64,000 bases of DNA. Source: DATAFF01 sp036257595. GTDB lineage: Bacteria; Pseudomonadota; Alphaproteobacteria; Rhizobiales; Aestuariivirgaceae. A program made the translations under genes and the position numbers. The stretch is taken from NCBI GenBank assembly GCA_036257595.1, contig DATAFF010000155.1:27000-90999 (forward strand), written 5' to 3'. The notes beneath the pieces were generated by a model. The model had not been told where the DNA came from. It ran no database searches and saw only the letters and a list, made by a program, of their open reading frames with translations. Below, in pieces: positions 15,238 to 23,501 of this stretch. The first letter of the stretch is position 1, and the number at the start of each line of letters is the position of its first letter.

Positions 15238-17504
15238 TCGGCCGCCTCCATGAACTCGATCTCGATCTCTTGGGGCGCAGCACCGTCACGTGTCAGCGAG
15301 GTCTCGATCGCGTAGATCAGAGCCACCCGGGCGTGATGGCGGGAACCAAGGGCTTCGCCGCGCGTCGGCACCACGACAGGATCCGGCAATTCGCCCAATG
15401 CGTGCGACGCGGCGTTCGAACCCAAGCGTCGATAGTGGTCTAGGCTGGTGATTGGGGCGTTTGAGAAAAGCTCGAGATTGTTGTGAGGCAACCTTCCGCG
15501 TTGGTGGATGACTGCCGTGCCCTTGGCCTGAAGTCCGATGCCGACACCCGAGCCCGAAAGGGTGGCCGCGGAGAGACCCAGGAAGGACGTATCGGCCGTG
15601 TGCAGCAGGCGCACCACCCGCAGTCTCAGGCCCCGCTCCTCCACCCCGGCCTTGATCTCCTTGAGAACGGCGCTCAAAGGATGACCGGCAAGCGTCCGAA
15701 AGAGCTTCAGACCGAAGCCCGGGCTGACGCCGACCACGACTTCACCCGGATCGTCACCCGTCTGTGCCGGCCCCATCTCGCGATAACGGATCCGACCGCC
15801 TTCGGCCTTGGCAAAGGTGCCCTCGGTGCGCAGCACCTCTGCCCGGTCGAGCACGTCGCGAATTCCCACGATATCCCGGCGCCGGTCCTCGGACATCCGA
15901 TAGCCGGTGCCTGGTCCGGCATAGTCGTTGGGATCGTTGACCGCGCTCATCACCCGACCCTGACGGATCAACGCCGAGGTCTGGAGATAGTCGCCCGAGA
16001 CCCGCAACCGCAGGAGAAAGAGCAGGTTCCGTGCCTCGTCGGCAAAGCCGCGGCGATCGAGTGCGCGGACCACATCGAGCATGCTGATGCCGCGTTCACT
16101 GATCTTCTCGCTGATCAGCGCCACCTGGCGCGGCGTGAAGCTATCGGTGTCGTCCGATCCCGAGGCGACAACCACCGATTCCTTCATGCGGGCCTCGGGT
16201 GCGGCAAGATCGAGTTCCTCGAGGACCGCCGAGACAGCGTCGACAGCGCGGCGACGCAGCTCGAGAACGCGGGTCTCCTCGACCGGGACGAGTCCGCCAT
16301 CGGCTTCGAAGTCGCGCTGCAGCACGAGGTAGTCCTCAAGCTCCTCGCCATTGAGGAGAGATGGGTTGAAAGAATTGTCGTATTTGAGAATCGAGCCAAA
16401 TCCGGAACAGATCAGGTCGGAGCCGGATATGAGATAGGGCAGGATCTTGGCGCCGACTCGAATTTCGGATTCGGTCGGCCGCGCGTCGTTGCCGCTTGCA
16501 CATTCGAGGTCGAGCCAGACGGCGATCAGGTTCTCGGCCATCAGCTCGCGCACACCTCCCGGCATGGTGGCGGCGAGCGGGGCACCGTCGATCCCGCCGT
16601 TCTGCGTTCCCTGAACACCAATCGCCCTTTGCAGGCACAGGCAGCGCGCTTCGAGATAGAGCAGCGACTTCGCCTCGTGAAATCCCATCAAGAGCTCGGA
16701 GGCAGCACCCGAGGTGCAGCGCATCTTGATCCCGCGCGAGGCATAGGCCGATGCGAGCCATGCCTTCGACCAAGGCGTGTCGTCGCCGTCGATGAACGCC
16801 CGTTCGGTGCCGTAGACCGAGACCGTCTCGGCATAAGAGGTGAAGCCAGCCATGCCGATCTTGAGCTCCTCGGCTTCCTCGCAGGAGCATTGGAAGAGAG
16901 TCCCCGCACGACCAACGGCAGAGCCGACGGCACAGGCAAGCGCATTCGACCAGGCGTTGCGCGACACCCGAACCGTTGTCTCGATCTCATCGAAGCCGAA
17001 GGCGACGGCGGTCGCGGCATCGGCGGCGAGCTGGAGCGGATCATCCTTGGCGTTGGTGACATGGGCCTGGTTGCCAGGAGTGCGCCGGGCGCGCATCTTG
17101 CCGTAGGCGAAGGCGATCTCGAGGGCACTGAGGTTGGCCACGGCCTCGGCGAGCCTTGCTGGCGAGAGCCCATGGGCAAGACGGGTGAGCTCGGTCCTTG
17201 GCACGTTCATGTCGACCAGCATTCGCGCCAGCTCAGCGGCCGGGATCGCCATCGCCTCCGCCGCCACCGATGGATCGATGTGATAGCGCGCGATGTAATG
17301 ATCGATCATGTCGAACCGGGCTTCTGGGACGCCGTCGAGGACCGTCACCCGACCGTCTTCGATCGCCAGCGACGCTTGCGGATCGTTCCTGCCACGGAAG
17401 GCGGAAAAGCCATTCTCCGGGTCTTCCGCGGCGAAGCGGTCGAGCCGCAACGGCCGTAGATCCCAGTCGGCAAAACGTTGCCAACGGTTTGCGCCTGTCG
17501 TCAT
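15234..17504 (-). CDS. B12-dependent diol/glycerol dehydratase, fused large and medium subunits
   Basis: At 756 residues the protein joins the large (alpha) and medium (beta) subunits that are separate in Klebsiella and Salmonella. Residues about 1-555 follow the alpha barrel: NGFSAFRG, VDMNVPRTELTRLAHGLSPARLAE, NQAHVTNAKDDPLQLAADAA, SYAETVSVYG, DDTPWSKAWLASAYASRG, GIDGAPLAATMPGG and CSGFGSILKYDNSFNPS. Residues about 590-756 match the beta subunit: GEVVVGVSPGFG, SFLGLSAATLSGSGVGIGLQ and NLELFSNAPITSLDHYRRLG. The enzyme converts 1,2-diols such as propanediol to aldehydes through adenosylcobalamin radical chemistry. Fused versions occur in some actinobacteria. No reactivating-factor, cobalamin adenosyltransferase gene or B12 riboswitch is visible nearby. 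Confidence 0.92.
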   Translation of the reverse strand: MTTGANRWQRFADWDLRPLRLDRFAAEDPENGFSAFRGRNDPQASLAIEDGRVTVLDGVPEARFDMIDHYIARYHIDPSVAAEAMAIPAAELARMLVDMNVPRTELTRLAHGLSPARLAEAVANLSALEIAFAYGKMRARRTPGNQAHVTNAKDDPLQLAADAATAVAFGFDEIETTVRVSRNAWSNALACAVGSAVGRAGTLFQCSCEEAEELKIGMAGFTSYAETVSVYGTERAFIDGDDTPWSKAWLASAYASRGIKMRCTSGAASELLMGFHEAKSLLYLEARCLCLQRAIGVQGTQNGGIDGAPLAATMPGGVRELMAENLIAVWLDLECASGNDARPTESEIRVGAKILPYLISGSDLICSGFGSILKYDNSFNPSLLNGEELEDYLVLQRDFEADGGLVPVEETRVLELRRRAVDAVSAVLEELDLAAPEARMKESVVVASGSDDTDSFTPRQVALISEKISERGISMLDVVRALDRRGFADEARNLLFLLRLRVSGDYLQTSALIRQGRVMSAVNDPNDYAGPGTGYRMSEDRRRDIVGIRDVLDRAEVLRTEGTFAKAEGGRIRYREMGPAQTGDDPGEVVVGVSPGFGLKLFRTLAGHPLSAVLKEIKAGVEERGLRLRVVRLLHTADTSFLGLSAATLSGSGVGIGLQAKGTAVIHQRGRLPHNNLELFSNAPITSLDHYRRLGSNAASHALGELPDPVVVPTRGEALGSRHHARVALIYAIETSLTRDGAAPQEIEIEFMEAAE

Positions 17505-17651
17505 TGCTTCGCCTCAACCCCGGCGCGCGATGTTGGCCCTGATGGTCGATTTTCGTCAAGTCCCACGCGGACCCGTTCGGAGGGCATCTACTTCAACTCC
17601 GCTTCGGCCGCTACAATGACCCGGCGACTTCAACCGAACCAGGAGCTTCCG

Positions 17652-18584
17652 ATGATCAAACGGCCAGTGCCGTGGCCCAACGGCGCGAAGGTTGCCGTTG
17701 CCATCACCTTCGACATGGATGCTGACAGCCTCGTGCATGTCGCCCATCCGAGGGATTCGATTACCCGCATCTCCACGATCTCAATGCTGAGATATGGCCC
17801 GGAGGTCAGCGTACCGCGAATTCTCGAGGGTTACCGACGCTATGGGTTGAAGCAGACATTCTTCGTGCCGGCCTGGTGCATCGAGCAATACCCCCATGCA
17901 GTGGAGGCCATGGTCAAGGACGATCACGAGGTCGGATATCACGGCTTTATTCACGAGGCGCCGAACGCCCTGTCTCGGGACGAGGAGCATTATTGGATGC
18001 AAAGGTCGATCGAGGTCATCGCGCAGCGCACTGGCAAGCGTCCGCGTGGCAACCGCTCGCCCCTCTACAATTACTCGATCCACACCACCGACCTCCTGAT
18101 AAGCGAAGGCTTCCTCTACGACTCGTCGCTGATGGGCGATGACGTTCCCTATATTCTGAAAACCGGAAGGGGCGAGATCGTCGAGCTTCCTTCAAGCTGG
18201 GCGCTGGACGACTGGCCGCCCTACGTCCATTCAATCGATCTCGACTACATGTTTCAGATCATGTCGCCCGATCGCGCGATGGAAGTTTTCATGGCGGAGT
18301 TCGAGGCCATGCGCACTGCCGGCGGAGGCCTGTGGATCGGCGTCTGGCACCCATTCGTGAGCGGCCGCTTATCGCGGTGGCTCAGAATAGAGAAGATGAT
18401 CGAGTATATGCTGGGAACAGGTGATGTGTGGTTCGCGCGGCTCGAGGACATCGCTTCTCATATCCAGAGCCTGCGCCAAAGCGGTTCCTATGAAGCGAGG
18501 GTCGACACGCTGCCCTACTACGACTCGCTTCAGGTGCCAAATCCGCCGCCATCGGTGATGCTGCGACGGCGGAACACCGACTAA
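17652..18584 (+). CDS. Polysaccharide deacetylase family (NodB-like) amidohydrolase
   Basis: A 310-residue NodB-fold protein without signal peptide. The AITFDMDADSLVH segment gives the catalytic or metal Asp, HEVGYHGFIHE supplies the two metal histidines, and RGNRSPLYNYS provides the later active-site region; WIGVWHPFVSGR near residue 260 carries the final His. The sequence resembles cytoplasmic deacetylase-like amidohydrolases (allantoinase PuuE or cyclic-imide hydrolase type) more than secreted chitin deacetylases. The start at 17652 has AGGAG at suitable distance. It is divergent from the dehydratase operon and convergent with the next gene, 29 bases away. Confidence 0.82.
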   Translation: MIKRPVPWPNGAKVAVAITFDMDADSLVHVAHPRDSITRISTISMLRYGPEVSVPRILEGYRRYGLKQTFFVPAWCIEQYPHAVEAMVKDDHEVGYHGFIHEAPNALSRDEEHYWMQRSIEVIAQRTGKRPRGNRSPLYNYSIHTTDLLISEGFLYDSSLMGDDVPYILKTGRGEIVELPSSWALDDWPPYVHSIDLDYMFQIMSPDRAMEVFMAEFEAMRTAGGGLWIGVWHPFVSGRLSRWLRIEKMIEYMLGTGDVWFARLEDIASHIQSLRQSGSYEARVDTLPYYDSLQVPNPPPSVMLRRRNTD

Positions 18585-18613
18585 CCGCGCATTCCTCCCA
18601 AACATAGGTGATC

Positions 18614-19336
18614 TCAAACCCGGTCTCGTGGCCGGGGGATGAGGAGGTTGATCCAGTCGATATAGAGACTGAGCGCAGCGCGAATCGAATCCTTGCCGGC
18701 ATCCTCGAGAGGTCCGTGCTCGAGATGCATCTGCTTGATCCGCCTCATGTCAAGGGCGGTGCTGCCAGCAATGGTGAGCACACTCACGGCAGAGATTATG
18801 AAAATCAGAACGGGATGGTCGACAACCCATGTGGCGAGCACGGCAGCGAACATGCCGGTTACGACCATCATCAGTATGGCGTCAGTTGTCGAGGGATCCA
18901 TCTCCGTGAGATGGCCGTAAAGACTGATACCGGCGAAGGAAATGGCCAGAACGAACAGCACCGGAGCGATCGATAGGCCGGTCAGCACTGGAAAGGCAAT
19001 TCCCAGTGACAACCCGATCAATATCGAACCAGACCAGAACATCGCATGCGCCATCTCTTCTCCAGAGGCCTCAAAGACAGCAGCGGCGATGATCGCGAAT
19101 GCGCAAGGCAGCAGAACGATCGGCCAGAACAGAGGCGACCCGGCGATTGCCTGGTCGAGCGATGAATCGTGGGTGATGAAGGCGACAAGTCCAGCAAGTG
19201 CCAGCCCGCCAATGAGGTAATTGTACACTGCCGTAAGGAACGCTCGCATGCGCATGTTGCTGGCGACATTGCTCGTCAGTGTCCGCGCAAGCGCGTCTTT
19301 CGGTGCTGTCCTTCGATTGTTATTGTTGTTGTTCAT
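18614..19336 (-). CDS. Bax inhibitor-1/YccA family membrane protein
   Basis: A 240-residue integral membrane protein with about seven hydrophobic segments. It has the BI-1 hallmark near the N-terminus (MRAFLTAVYNYLIGGLALAGLVAF) and a C-terminal part with ALSLYIDWINLL. The start at 19336 has AGGAGC eight bases upstream and yields an unusual poly-Asn opening (six Asn in a row, encoded by AAC/AAT triplets) before the conserved region. Members are pH-sensitive channel-like proteins linked to membrane quality control; the exact role here is unknown. The region upstream, 319 bases long, is described separately. Confidence 0.9.
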   Translation of the reverse strand: MNNNNNNRRTAPKDALARTLTSNVASNMRMRAFLTAVYNYLIGGLALAGLVAFITHDSSLDQAIAGSPLFWPIVLLPCAFAIIAAAVFEASGEEMAHAMFWSGSILIGLSLGIAFPVLTGLSIAPVLFVLAISFAGISLYGHLTEMDPSTTDAILMMVVTGMFAAVLATWVVDHPVLIFIISAVSVLTIAGSTALDMRRIKQMHLEHGPLEDAGKDSIRAALSLYIDWINLLIPRPRDRV

Positions 19337-19655
19337 GTTCTGCTCCTGAAGCGAAAGGCCACAATCTCTTGCTCTTTGCGGCTTGCCTGACAGACCATGA
19401 AACAATCAACTAAGCGGCCGGATCCTCGGGGAGTTGTCACCATGACAGGGACCAATGTCGTCAGCGAGTTGCCGGCGGCGCACGCCGTAGCCGCCTGGTC
19501 GGCGTGCGCGGGATGTGTGAAGGTGATTTGCAGCTTCAATGCGTCATATGCGCCGCAGCATTTGCGCCGCAGCAAGATCGTTCGACGCAATGATCCGGCT
19601 CGAGTCAGGCTCGAGGAAGTCCGTATCACGAAAGAGTGATGCACTCACACCAGGC
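19337..19655. other. Intergenic region with a 10-bp perfect inverted repeat and a tandem 12-mer
   Basis: No convincing gene lies here. A perfect inverted repeat GCGCACGCCG (19478-19487) / CGGCGTGCGC (19500-19509) with a 12-base loop could form a strong hairpin in a leader of the Bax-inhibitor gene; no T-run follows on either strand, so it is not a standard terminator. TGCGCCGCAGCA is repeated at 19549-19560 and 19563-19574. A short plus-strand open frame in the region has atypical composition and no family match. Confidence 0.5.
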
Positions 19656-20147
19656 CTATCTTCGCTTCTGCTCGTCTGGCCTTCTCTCCTCCTGGTCCCT
19701 GCACGCGACGACGCGCACAAGCAGCGCACAGAGAGCGCGGGCATCGTCAGCTGACAGGTGCGAGCCGATATGTCGTTGAATCGATGCGAAATAGACCGGC
19801 CACATCTTCTTCCGCAGGGCCCGGCCCTTGTCGGTGATGACCAGGACCTGACCTCGGGCATCGCTTTCGCATGGCCTTCTTTCGATGTAGCCCGCCCGAC
19901 ACATGCGATCGACAAGGCGGGACACATTGTACTGGGCAATCAGCAACCCGTGTTCCAATTCGTAGGGTCTGAGCCCCCGCTTGGGGCTTCTCCGCTCGAG
20001 CTCCCAAAGCACATCGTACCATTCGAGAGGAGGAAACCCTGCGGCCTTCCCGTCGGCCGCGACCGCAGCGATCAGGCCATTGCCGGCCCTGACAATCGCG
20101 ACCCAGGCCGCGACGATGGGATCCGTCGGCAAGTCCTCTACCCGCAT
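19656..20147 (-). CDS. MarR-family transcriptional regulator
   Basis: The 163-residue protein has the winged-helix MarR layout: N-terminal helices (VAAWVAIVRAGNGLIAAV), the DNA-recognition part LRPYELEHGLLIAQYNVSRLVDRMCRAGYIERRPCESDARGQVLV, where DARGQVLVITDKGRALR forms the wing, and a C-terminal dimerisation helix. It is divergent from a glutathione S-transferase gene and two palindromes lie between them, so it probably represses both genes until a reactive or phenolic compound is sensed. No cysteine pair typical of redox-sensing OhrR proteins is obvious. Confidence 0.9.
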   Translation of the reverse strand: MRVEDLPTDPIVAAWVAIVRAGNGLIAAVAADGKAAGFPPLEWYDVLWELERRSPKRGLRPYELEHGLLIAQYNVSRLVDRMCRAGYIERRPCESDARGQVLVITDKGRALRKKMWPVYFASIQRHIGSHLSADDARALCALLVRVVACRDQEERRPDEQKRR

Positions 20148-20167
20148 CGGTGGCTCTCCGTAGTATA

Positions 20168-20206
20168 ATGCAATTGCATCTATGTTGACAGAACATGCAC
20201 TTGCAT
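20168..20206. promoter_or_regulatory. Two MarR-type operator palindromes between marR-like gene and gst
   Basis: ATGCAATTGCAT at 20168-20179 is a perfect 12-bp palindrome, and ATGCACTTGCAT at 20195-20206 is a near copy 27 bp away. A TATACT -10-like box for the regulator lies at 20167-20162 on the minus strand, and TTGACA (20185-20190) lies between the palindromes. The arrangement fits repression of both divergent genes by the MarR-family protein. Confidence 0.65.
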
Positions 20207-20253
20207 TTACTCCGTTTCCGCCGAGAGGGAAACCATGAAAAAGGAGCTTCTCG

Positions 20254-20868
20254 ATGGAACTCTATTATGCACCCGGTGCCTGTTCGCTCGCCCCGCACAT
20301 TGTCAGCCGTGAAGCCGGTTTGCCGCTTAAACTCGTCAAGGTCGACTTTGCGACCAGGAAGACGGAGAAGGGTGAGGATTATCATGCCGTCAACAGCAAG
20401 GGATATGTGCCGGCGCTTCGCCTGGACGATGGCCAGGTGATGACCGAAGTCGCAGCCCTCGTGCAGTATCTCGCCGACCAGCGGCCGCAGAGCAATCTAG
20501 TGCCGGCCTTCGGCACGGCGGAGCGTTATCGCCTGATGGAGTGGCTCACCTTCATCTCATCGGAGCTTCATAAGAGCTTTGGGCCTCTGTTCGATCCCAA
20601 GGCCTCGTCCGAAGCCAAAATGGCCATCAAAGCCAGGCTCGCCAACCGCCTCAAATGGCTCGATGGGCAGCTCGCCGGGCGAGACTATCTGATGGGCAAG
20701 CAGTTCAGCGCCGCCGACGCTTACGCCTTTGTGGTGCTGAACTGGGCCGGCACGCTCGACGTCGACCTCGCTCCCTATCCGAACATTCGCGCCTATCTTG
20801 ATCGGGTCGCTGCACGGCCCCAAGTCAAGGAGGCCATGCGCGCAGAGGGGCTGCTCAAGGCGGCGTGA
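20254..20868 (+). CDS. Glutathione S-transferase
   Basis: The 204-residue protein has the beta-class bacterial GST form. The thioredoxin-like N-terminal domain begins MELYYAPGACSLAPHIVSREAGL, with Cys10 and Ser11 near the glutathione site. It continues with GYVPALRLDDGQVMTEVAALVQYLAD, where Val-Pro and the Glu-Val-Ala region hold the glutathione backbone. The C-terminal all-helical domain contains FSAADAYAFVVLNW. It should conjugate glutathione to electrophiles in the cytoplasm. An AAGGAG site precedes the ATG. Two operator palindromes upstream suggest control by the divergent MarR protein. Confidence 0.92.
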   Translation: MELYYAPGACSLAPHIVSREAGLPLKLVKVDFATRKTEKGEDYHAVNSKGYVPALRLDDGQVMTEVAALVQYLADQRPQSNLVPAFGTAERYRLMEWLTFISSELHKSFGPLFDPKASSEAKMAIKARLANRLKWLDGQLAGRDYLMGKQFSAADAYAFVVLNWAGTLDVDLAPYPNIRAYLDRVAARPQVKEAMRAEGLLKAA

Positions 20869-20872
20869 GGCT

Positions 20873-21306
20873 TCACCCAAAGGGTGACCAACCAGGGGCT
20901 GCCAGCTCGAAGCCGGCGAAGTCGAATGCCGGAGCGACGGTGCAACCGACCAGGGACCAGGCGCCCAGCGATCGGGCGCTCTGCCAGGCCTTGGGCGGGA
21001 CCGTCGCCTGCGGCTGCTCGCCGGCTTCGAGATCGATGCCGAGCCGATAGTGAATCGGCGGCCTTCCTTCCTCGAGCACCGTGAGCTCGAGCGGCGCACC
21101 GGCATGGAAGTGCCAGAGCTCGACTGCATCGATGCGATGCCAATGGGAGACCTGGCCTCGACCAGGTAGTAGATCGAGGTCACATGCCCGCGCTCCCCGC
21201 CACGTTCGGGGCGGTGCCGGTAGATCTCGCGGAAATGGCCGCCTTCGGGATGCGGCTCGAGTCCGAGCCTGGCAATCAGCTGCCGCACCTTCTCGTTCCG
21301 GCTCAT
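20873..21306 (-). pseudogene. DUF985-family cupin, frameshifted
   Basis: The reading starts at 21306 with MSRNEKVRQLIARLGLEPHPEGGHFREIYR and SIYYLVEA, typical of the DUF985 cupins. The continuation (QVSHWHRIDAVELWHFHAGAPLELTVLEEG, later WSLVGCTVAPAFDFAGFELA) is in another frame. The shift lies near 21151-21160 and is explained by one missing base (or two extra). Either the gene is broken or the base is a sequencing error; both halves are otherwise well conserved. The start overlaps the molybdenum subunit stop by four bases, so it is the last gene of the long minus-strand array. Confidence 0.75.
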
Positions 21307-23501
21307 AAAAGATGCTCGATGCGAATCGGCAGCTGCCGCAGGCGGCGGCCGGTGGCGTGAAACACGGCATTGGCGATGGCGGGCGCCACCCCTGTCATCG
21401 AAACCTCGCCCAGGCCCTTGACGCCGGCATTGTTGAAGGCGAGATCCGGCTTGTCGATGAAGGCGACCTCGATCGAGCCGATGTCGGCATTCACCGGCAG
21501 GACATATTCGGCGAGATCAGCATTGAGAAAGCCGCCATACCGCGGATCGACTTCGCTCGCTTCGCGCAGTGTCGCGCCGATACCCCACACCACGCCGCCT
21601 CTCACCTGGCTCGCGGCCGTTCGCGGACTGATCACCCGGCCACAGTCGACCACGCTCACCACCCGCGGCACGCGGATACGGCGGGTGGAAGGTTCCACTC
21701 GCACCTCGATGAAATGTGCAATGAAACTGAATGTCACATGATCCTGATAGACTGGACCGCCTATGGCCGGCAGGCCGGCGCGCAAGCGATCGAAGATCTG
21801 GTCGGGCTGTCCGGGTGCCTTCTTCTGGACCTCCACTTCGAGAGAGGGACGTCCGGCATCCTTGAGGATCTGCGCCGGCGTGCGATTGGAAATCCCGCCC
21901 GGAGCGAGCTCCGACAGCGCCCTCAGCATCGCGTCGGCGGCATAGTTGGCGGTCGGAACGGCCGATGCCGTACCCCATGAGCCGGCGGTCAAATGCTGCG
22001 GGGCAACGCGCGTGTCGCCAATCACCGTGACCACCCGATCGGGACTCACGCCGAGCTTACGGCTGACAGCGTTGGCGAGCGCGGTGCGAATGCCTTGCCC
22101 CATTTCATGCCCGCCAATACTGAGGCGCACCTCGCCATCGGCGGAGACCACGAGCTTGGCGACGGTCGGCACGATGATGCCGGGATAGGCGCCAAGCGCC
22201 ACGCCCCAGCCGATGTGCGAGCCATCGGCGGCGCGCATCGATTGCGGCGCCATGCTGCGCTTGCTCCACCCGAAAAGCGCGGCACCGCGCCTAAGGCATT
22301 CGGCGACATGACGCGAAGAGAATGGCAGCTTGGTCGCGGGATCGCTTTCGGTGTCATTGGCAAGTCGCAGGGCCACCGGATCCTGTCCCGCGGCATAGGC
22401 CAACTCGTCGACGCAGCACTCCATGGCGAAGCAGGCGGGGTGTTCGAAGGGTGCTCGCATATAGCCCGGCGTCTGCACATCGGTGCGCACCAAGCGCTCA
22501 TGTCCACGGAAATTGGCAATGCCATGAAGGCGCGAGCTCGTCGCGGTGTATTCCCCAGGAAACAGATCATGGCGTGAAGTCTGGGCATCGACCTCATGGA
22601 TCGCCGCCACCATTCTGCCGCTGCGGTCGGCGCCAAGTCGGATGCGATGACGGCTCGCCGGGCGGAAGCTGGCGTCGTGGAAAACCTGAGCACGCGGCAC
22701 CACCAGCTTCACCGGGCGGCCAAGCAGACGGGCGGCGACAGCAGCCAGCACCGTTTGCATCTGCAACGAGTTCTTCTGGCCGAAGCCGCCGCCGGCAAAG
22801 GGCGAAATAACCTCCACCTGCTCGGGCGGAAGGCCGAGCGCCTTGGCAAGGCCATGGCGGATCGCCTCGGCGTTCTGGGTGCCCTCGTGCACGGTGAGCT
22901 TGCCGGCGCTCCATTCCGCCACCGTCGCGATCAACTCGATCGGATTCTGGTGCTGCGGCGGACAGGTGAAGACGGCGTCGATCTTGAATGCTGCCGCATC
23001 ATAGGCCGCATCGGCATCGCCGGTGTCGATCTCGGGAATGAAGTTGCTGAGCGGCGTATCGGCTTGGTTGACGGTCTCGGTACCGGCGGCATCGAGGCTG
23101 ACGCTGAAAGGCTCTGGCGCGTAGGTCGCCTTCACCAGCGCTGCCGCCTCGATTGCCGCTTCGATGCTCTCCGCGGCAACCAGCGCAATCGGCTGCCCGC
23201 GATAGGCGATTGTCGGCGACAACATCGGCTGGAAGCTCTGGAAGCCGTAGCCGCCGCCCATGATGAAGCCCGCCGATTTCACATCGCCGATCGTCTGATG
23301 CGTAAGAACCAGCTGCACGCCGGGCACCGATTGCGCAGCTCCAATGTCGAGATCGGTGATCCGGCCCTTGGCGATGGTCGCGACCGTCAAGGCGGCATGA
23401 AGCAGGGCTGGGCGGGCATCGTCAGCCCCGAAGATCGCTGCGCCGCGCACCTTGTCAAGGGCATCGATCCGCGGGGTATCGGGAAACGCCATGTCAGTCA
23501 T
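21303..23501 (-). CDS. Molybdenum hydroxylase, molybdopterin-binding large subunit
   Basis: The 732-residue protein is the large subunit of a xanthine dehydrogenase / isoquinoline oxidoreductase / CO dehydrogenase-like enzyme. Visible features are the N-terminal ald_Xan_dh domain (DKVRGAAIFGADDARPALLHAAL), FAGGGFGQKNSLQMQTVLAAVAARLLGRPVKLV, MRAPFEHPACFAMECCVDELA, GGHEMGQGIRTALANAVS and the catalytic Glu region GVKGLGEVSMTGVAPAIANAV near the C-terminus. It hydroxylates an aromatic or heterocyclic compound or oxidises an aldehyde; which one is not clear. A selenocysteine or AYRGAGR-type CODH loop is not seen. The start overlaps the FAD subunit stop. Confidence 0.92.
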   Translation of the reverse strand: MTDMAFPDTPRIDALDKVRGAAIFGADDARPALLHAALTVATIAKGRITDLDIGAAQSVPGVQLVLTHQTIGDVKSAGFIMGGGYGFQSFQPMLSPTIAYRGQPIALVAAESIEAAIEAAALVKATYAPEPFSVSLDAAGTETVNQADTPLSNFIPEIDTGDADAAYDAAAFKIDAVFTCPPQHQNPIELIATVAEWSAGKLTVHEGTQNAEAIRHGLAKALGLPPEQVEVISPFAGGGFGQKNSLQMQTVLAAVAARLLGRPVKLVVPRAQVFHDASFRPASRHRIRLGADRSGRMVAAIHEVDAQTSRHDLFPGEYTATSSRLHGIANFRGHERLVRTDVQTPGYMRAPFEHPACFAMECCVDELAYAAGQDPVALRLANDTESDPATKLPFSSRHVAECLRRGAALFGWSKRSMAPQSMRAADGSHIGWGVALGAYPGIIVPTVAKLVVSADGEVRLSIGGHEMGQGIRTALANAVSRKLGVSPDRVVTVIGDTRVAPQHLTAGSWGTASAVPTANYAADAMLRALSELAPGGISNRTPAQILKDAGRPSLEVEVQKKAPGQPDQIFDRLRAGLPAIGGPVYQDHVTFSFIAHFIEVRVEPSTRRIRVPRVVSVVDCGRVISPRTAASQVRGGVVWGIGATLREASEVDPRYGGFLNADLAEYVLPVNADIGSIEVAFIDKPDLAFNNAGVKGLGEVSMTGVAPAIANAVFHATGRRLRQLPIRIEHLL

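Noticed and set aside
15483..17459. Long plus-strand open frame (658 codons) opposite the fused diol dehydratase
   Set aside because: It is fully antisense to a conserved enzyme and lacks any family features; long antisense frames are common at this GC content.
17505..17651. Cobalamin riboswitch before the B12-dependent dehydratase
   Set aside because: The 147-base gap has no B12-box-like conserved sequence or room for the full aptamer plus the divergent promoter.
19397..19639. Plus-strand 80-codon frame upstream of the Bax-inhibitor gene
   Set aside because: No ribosome binding site, no homology features, and it crosses the inverted repeat and the tandem 12-mer repeat.
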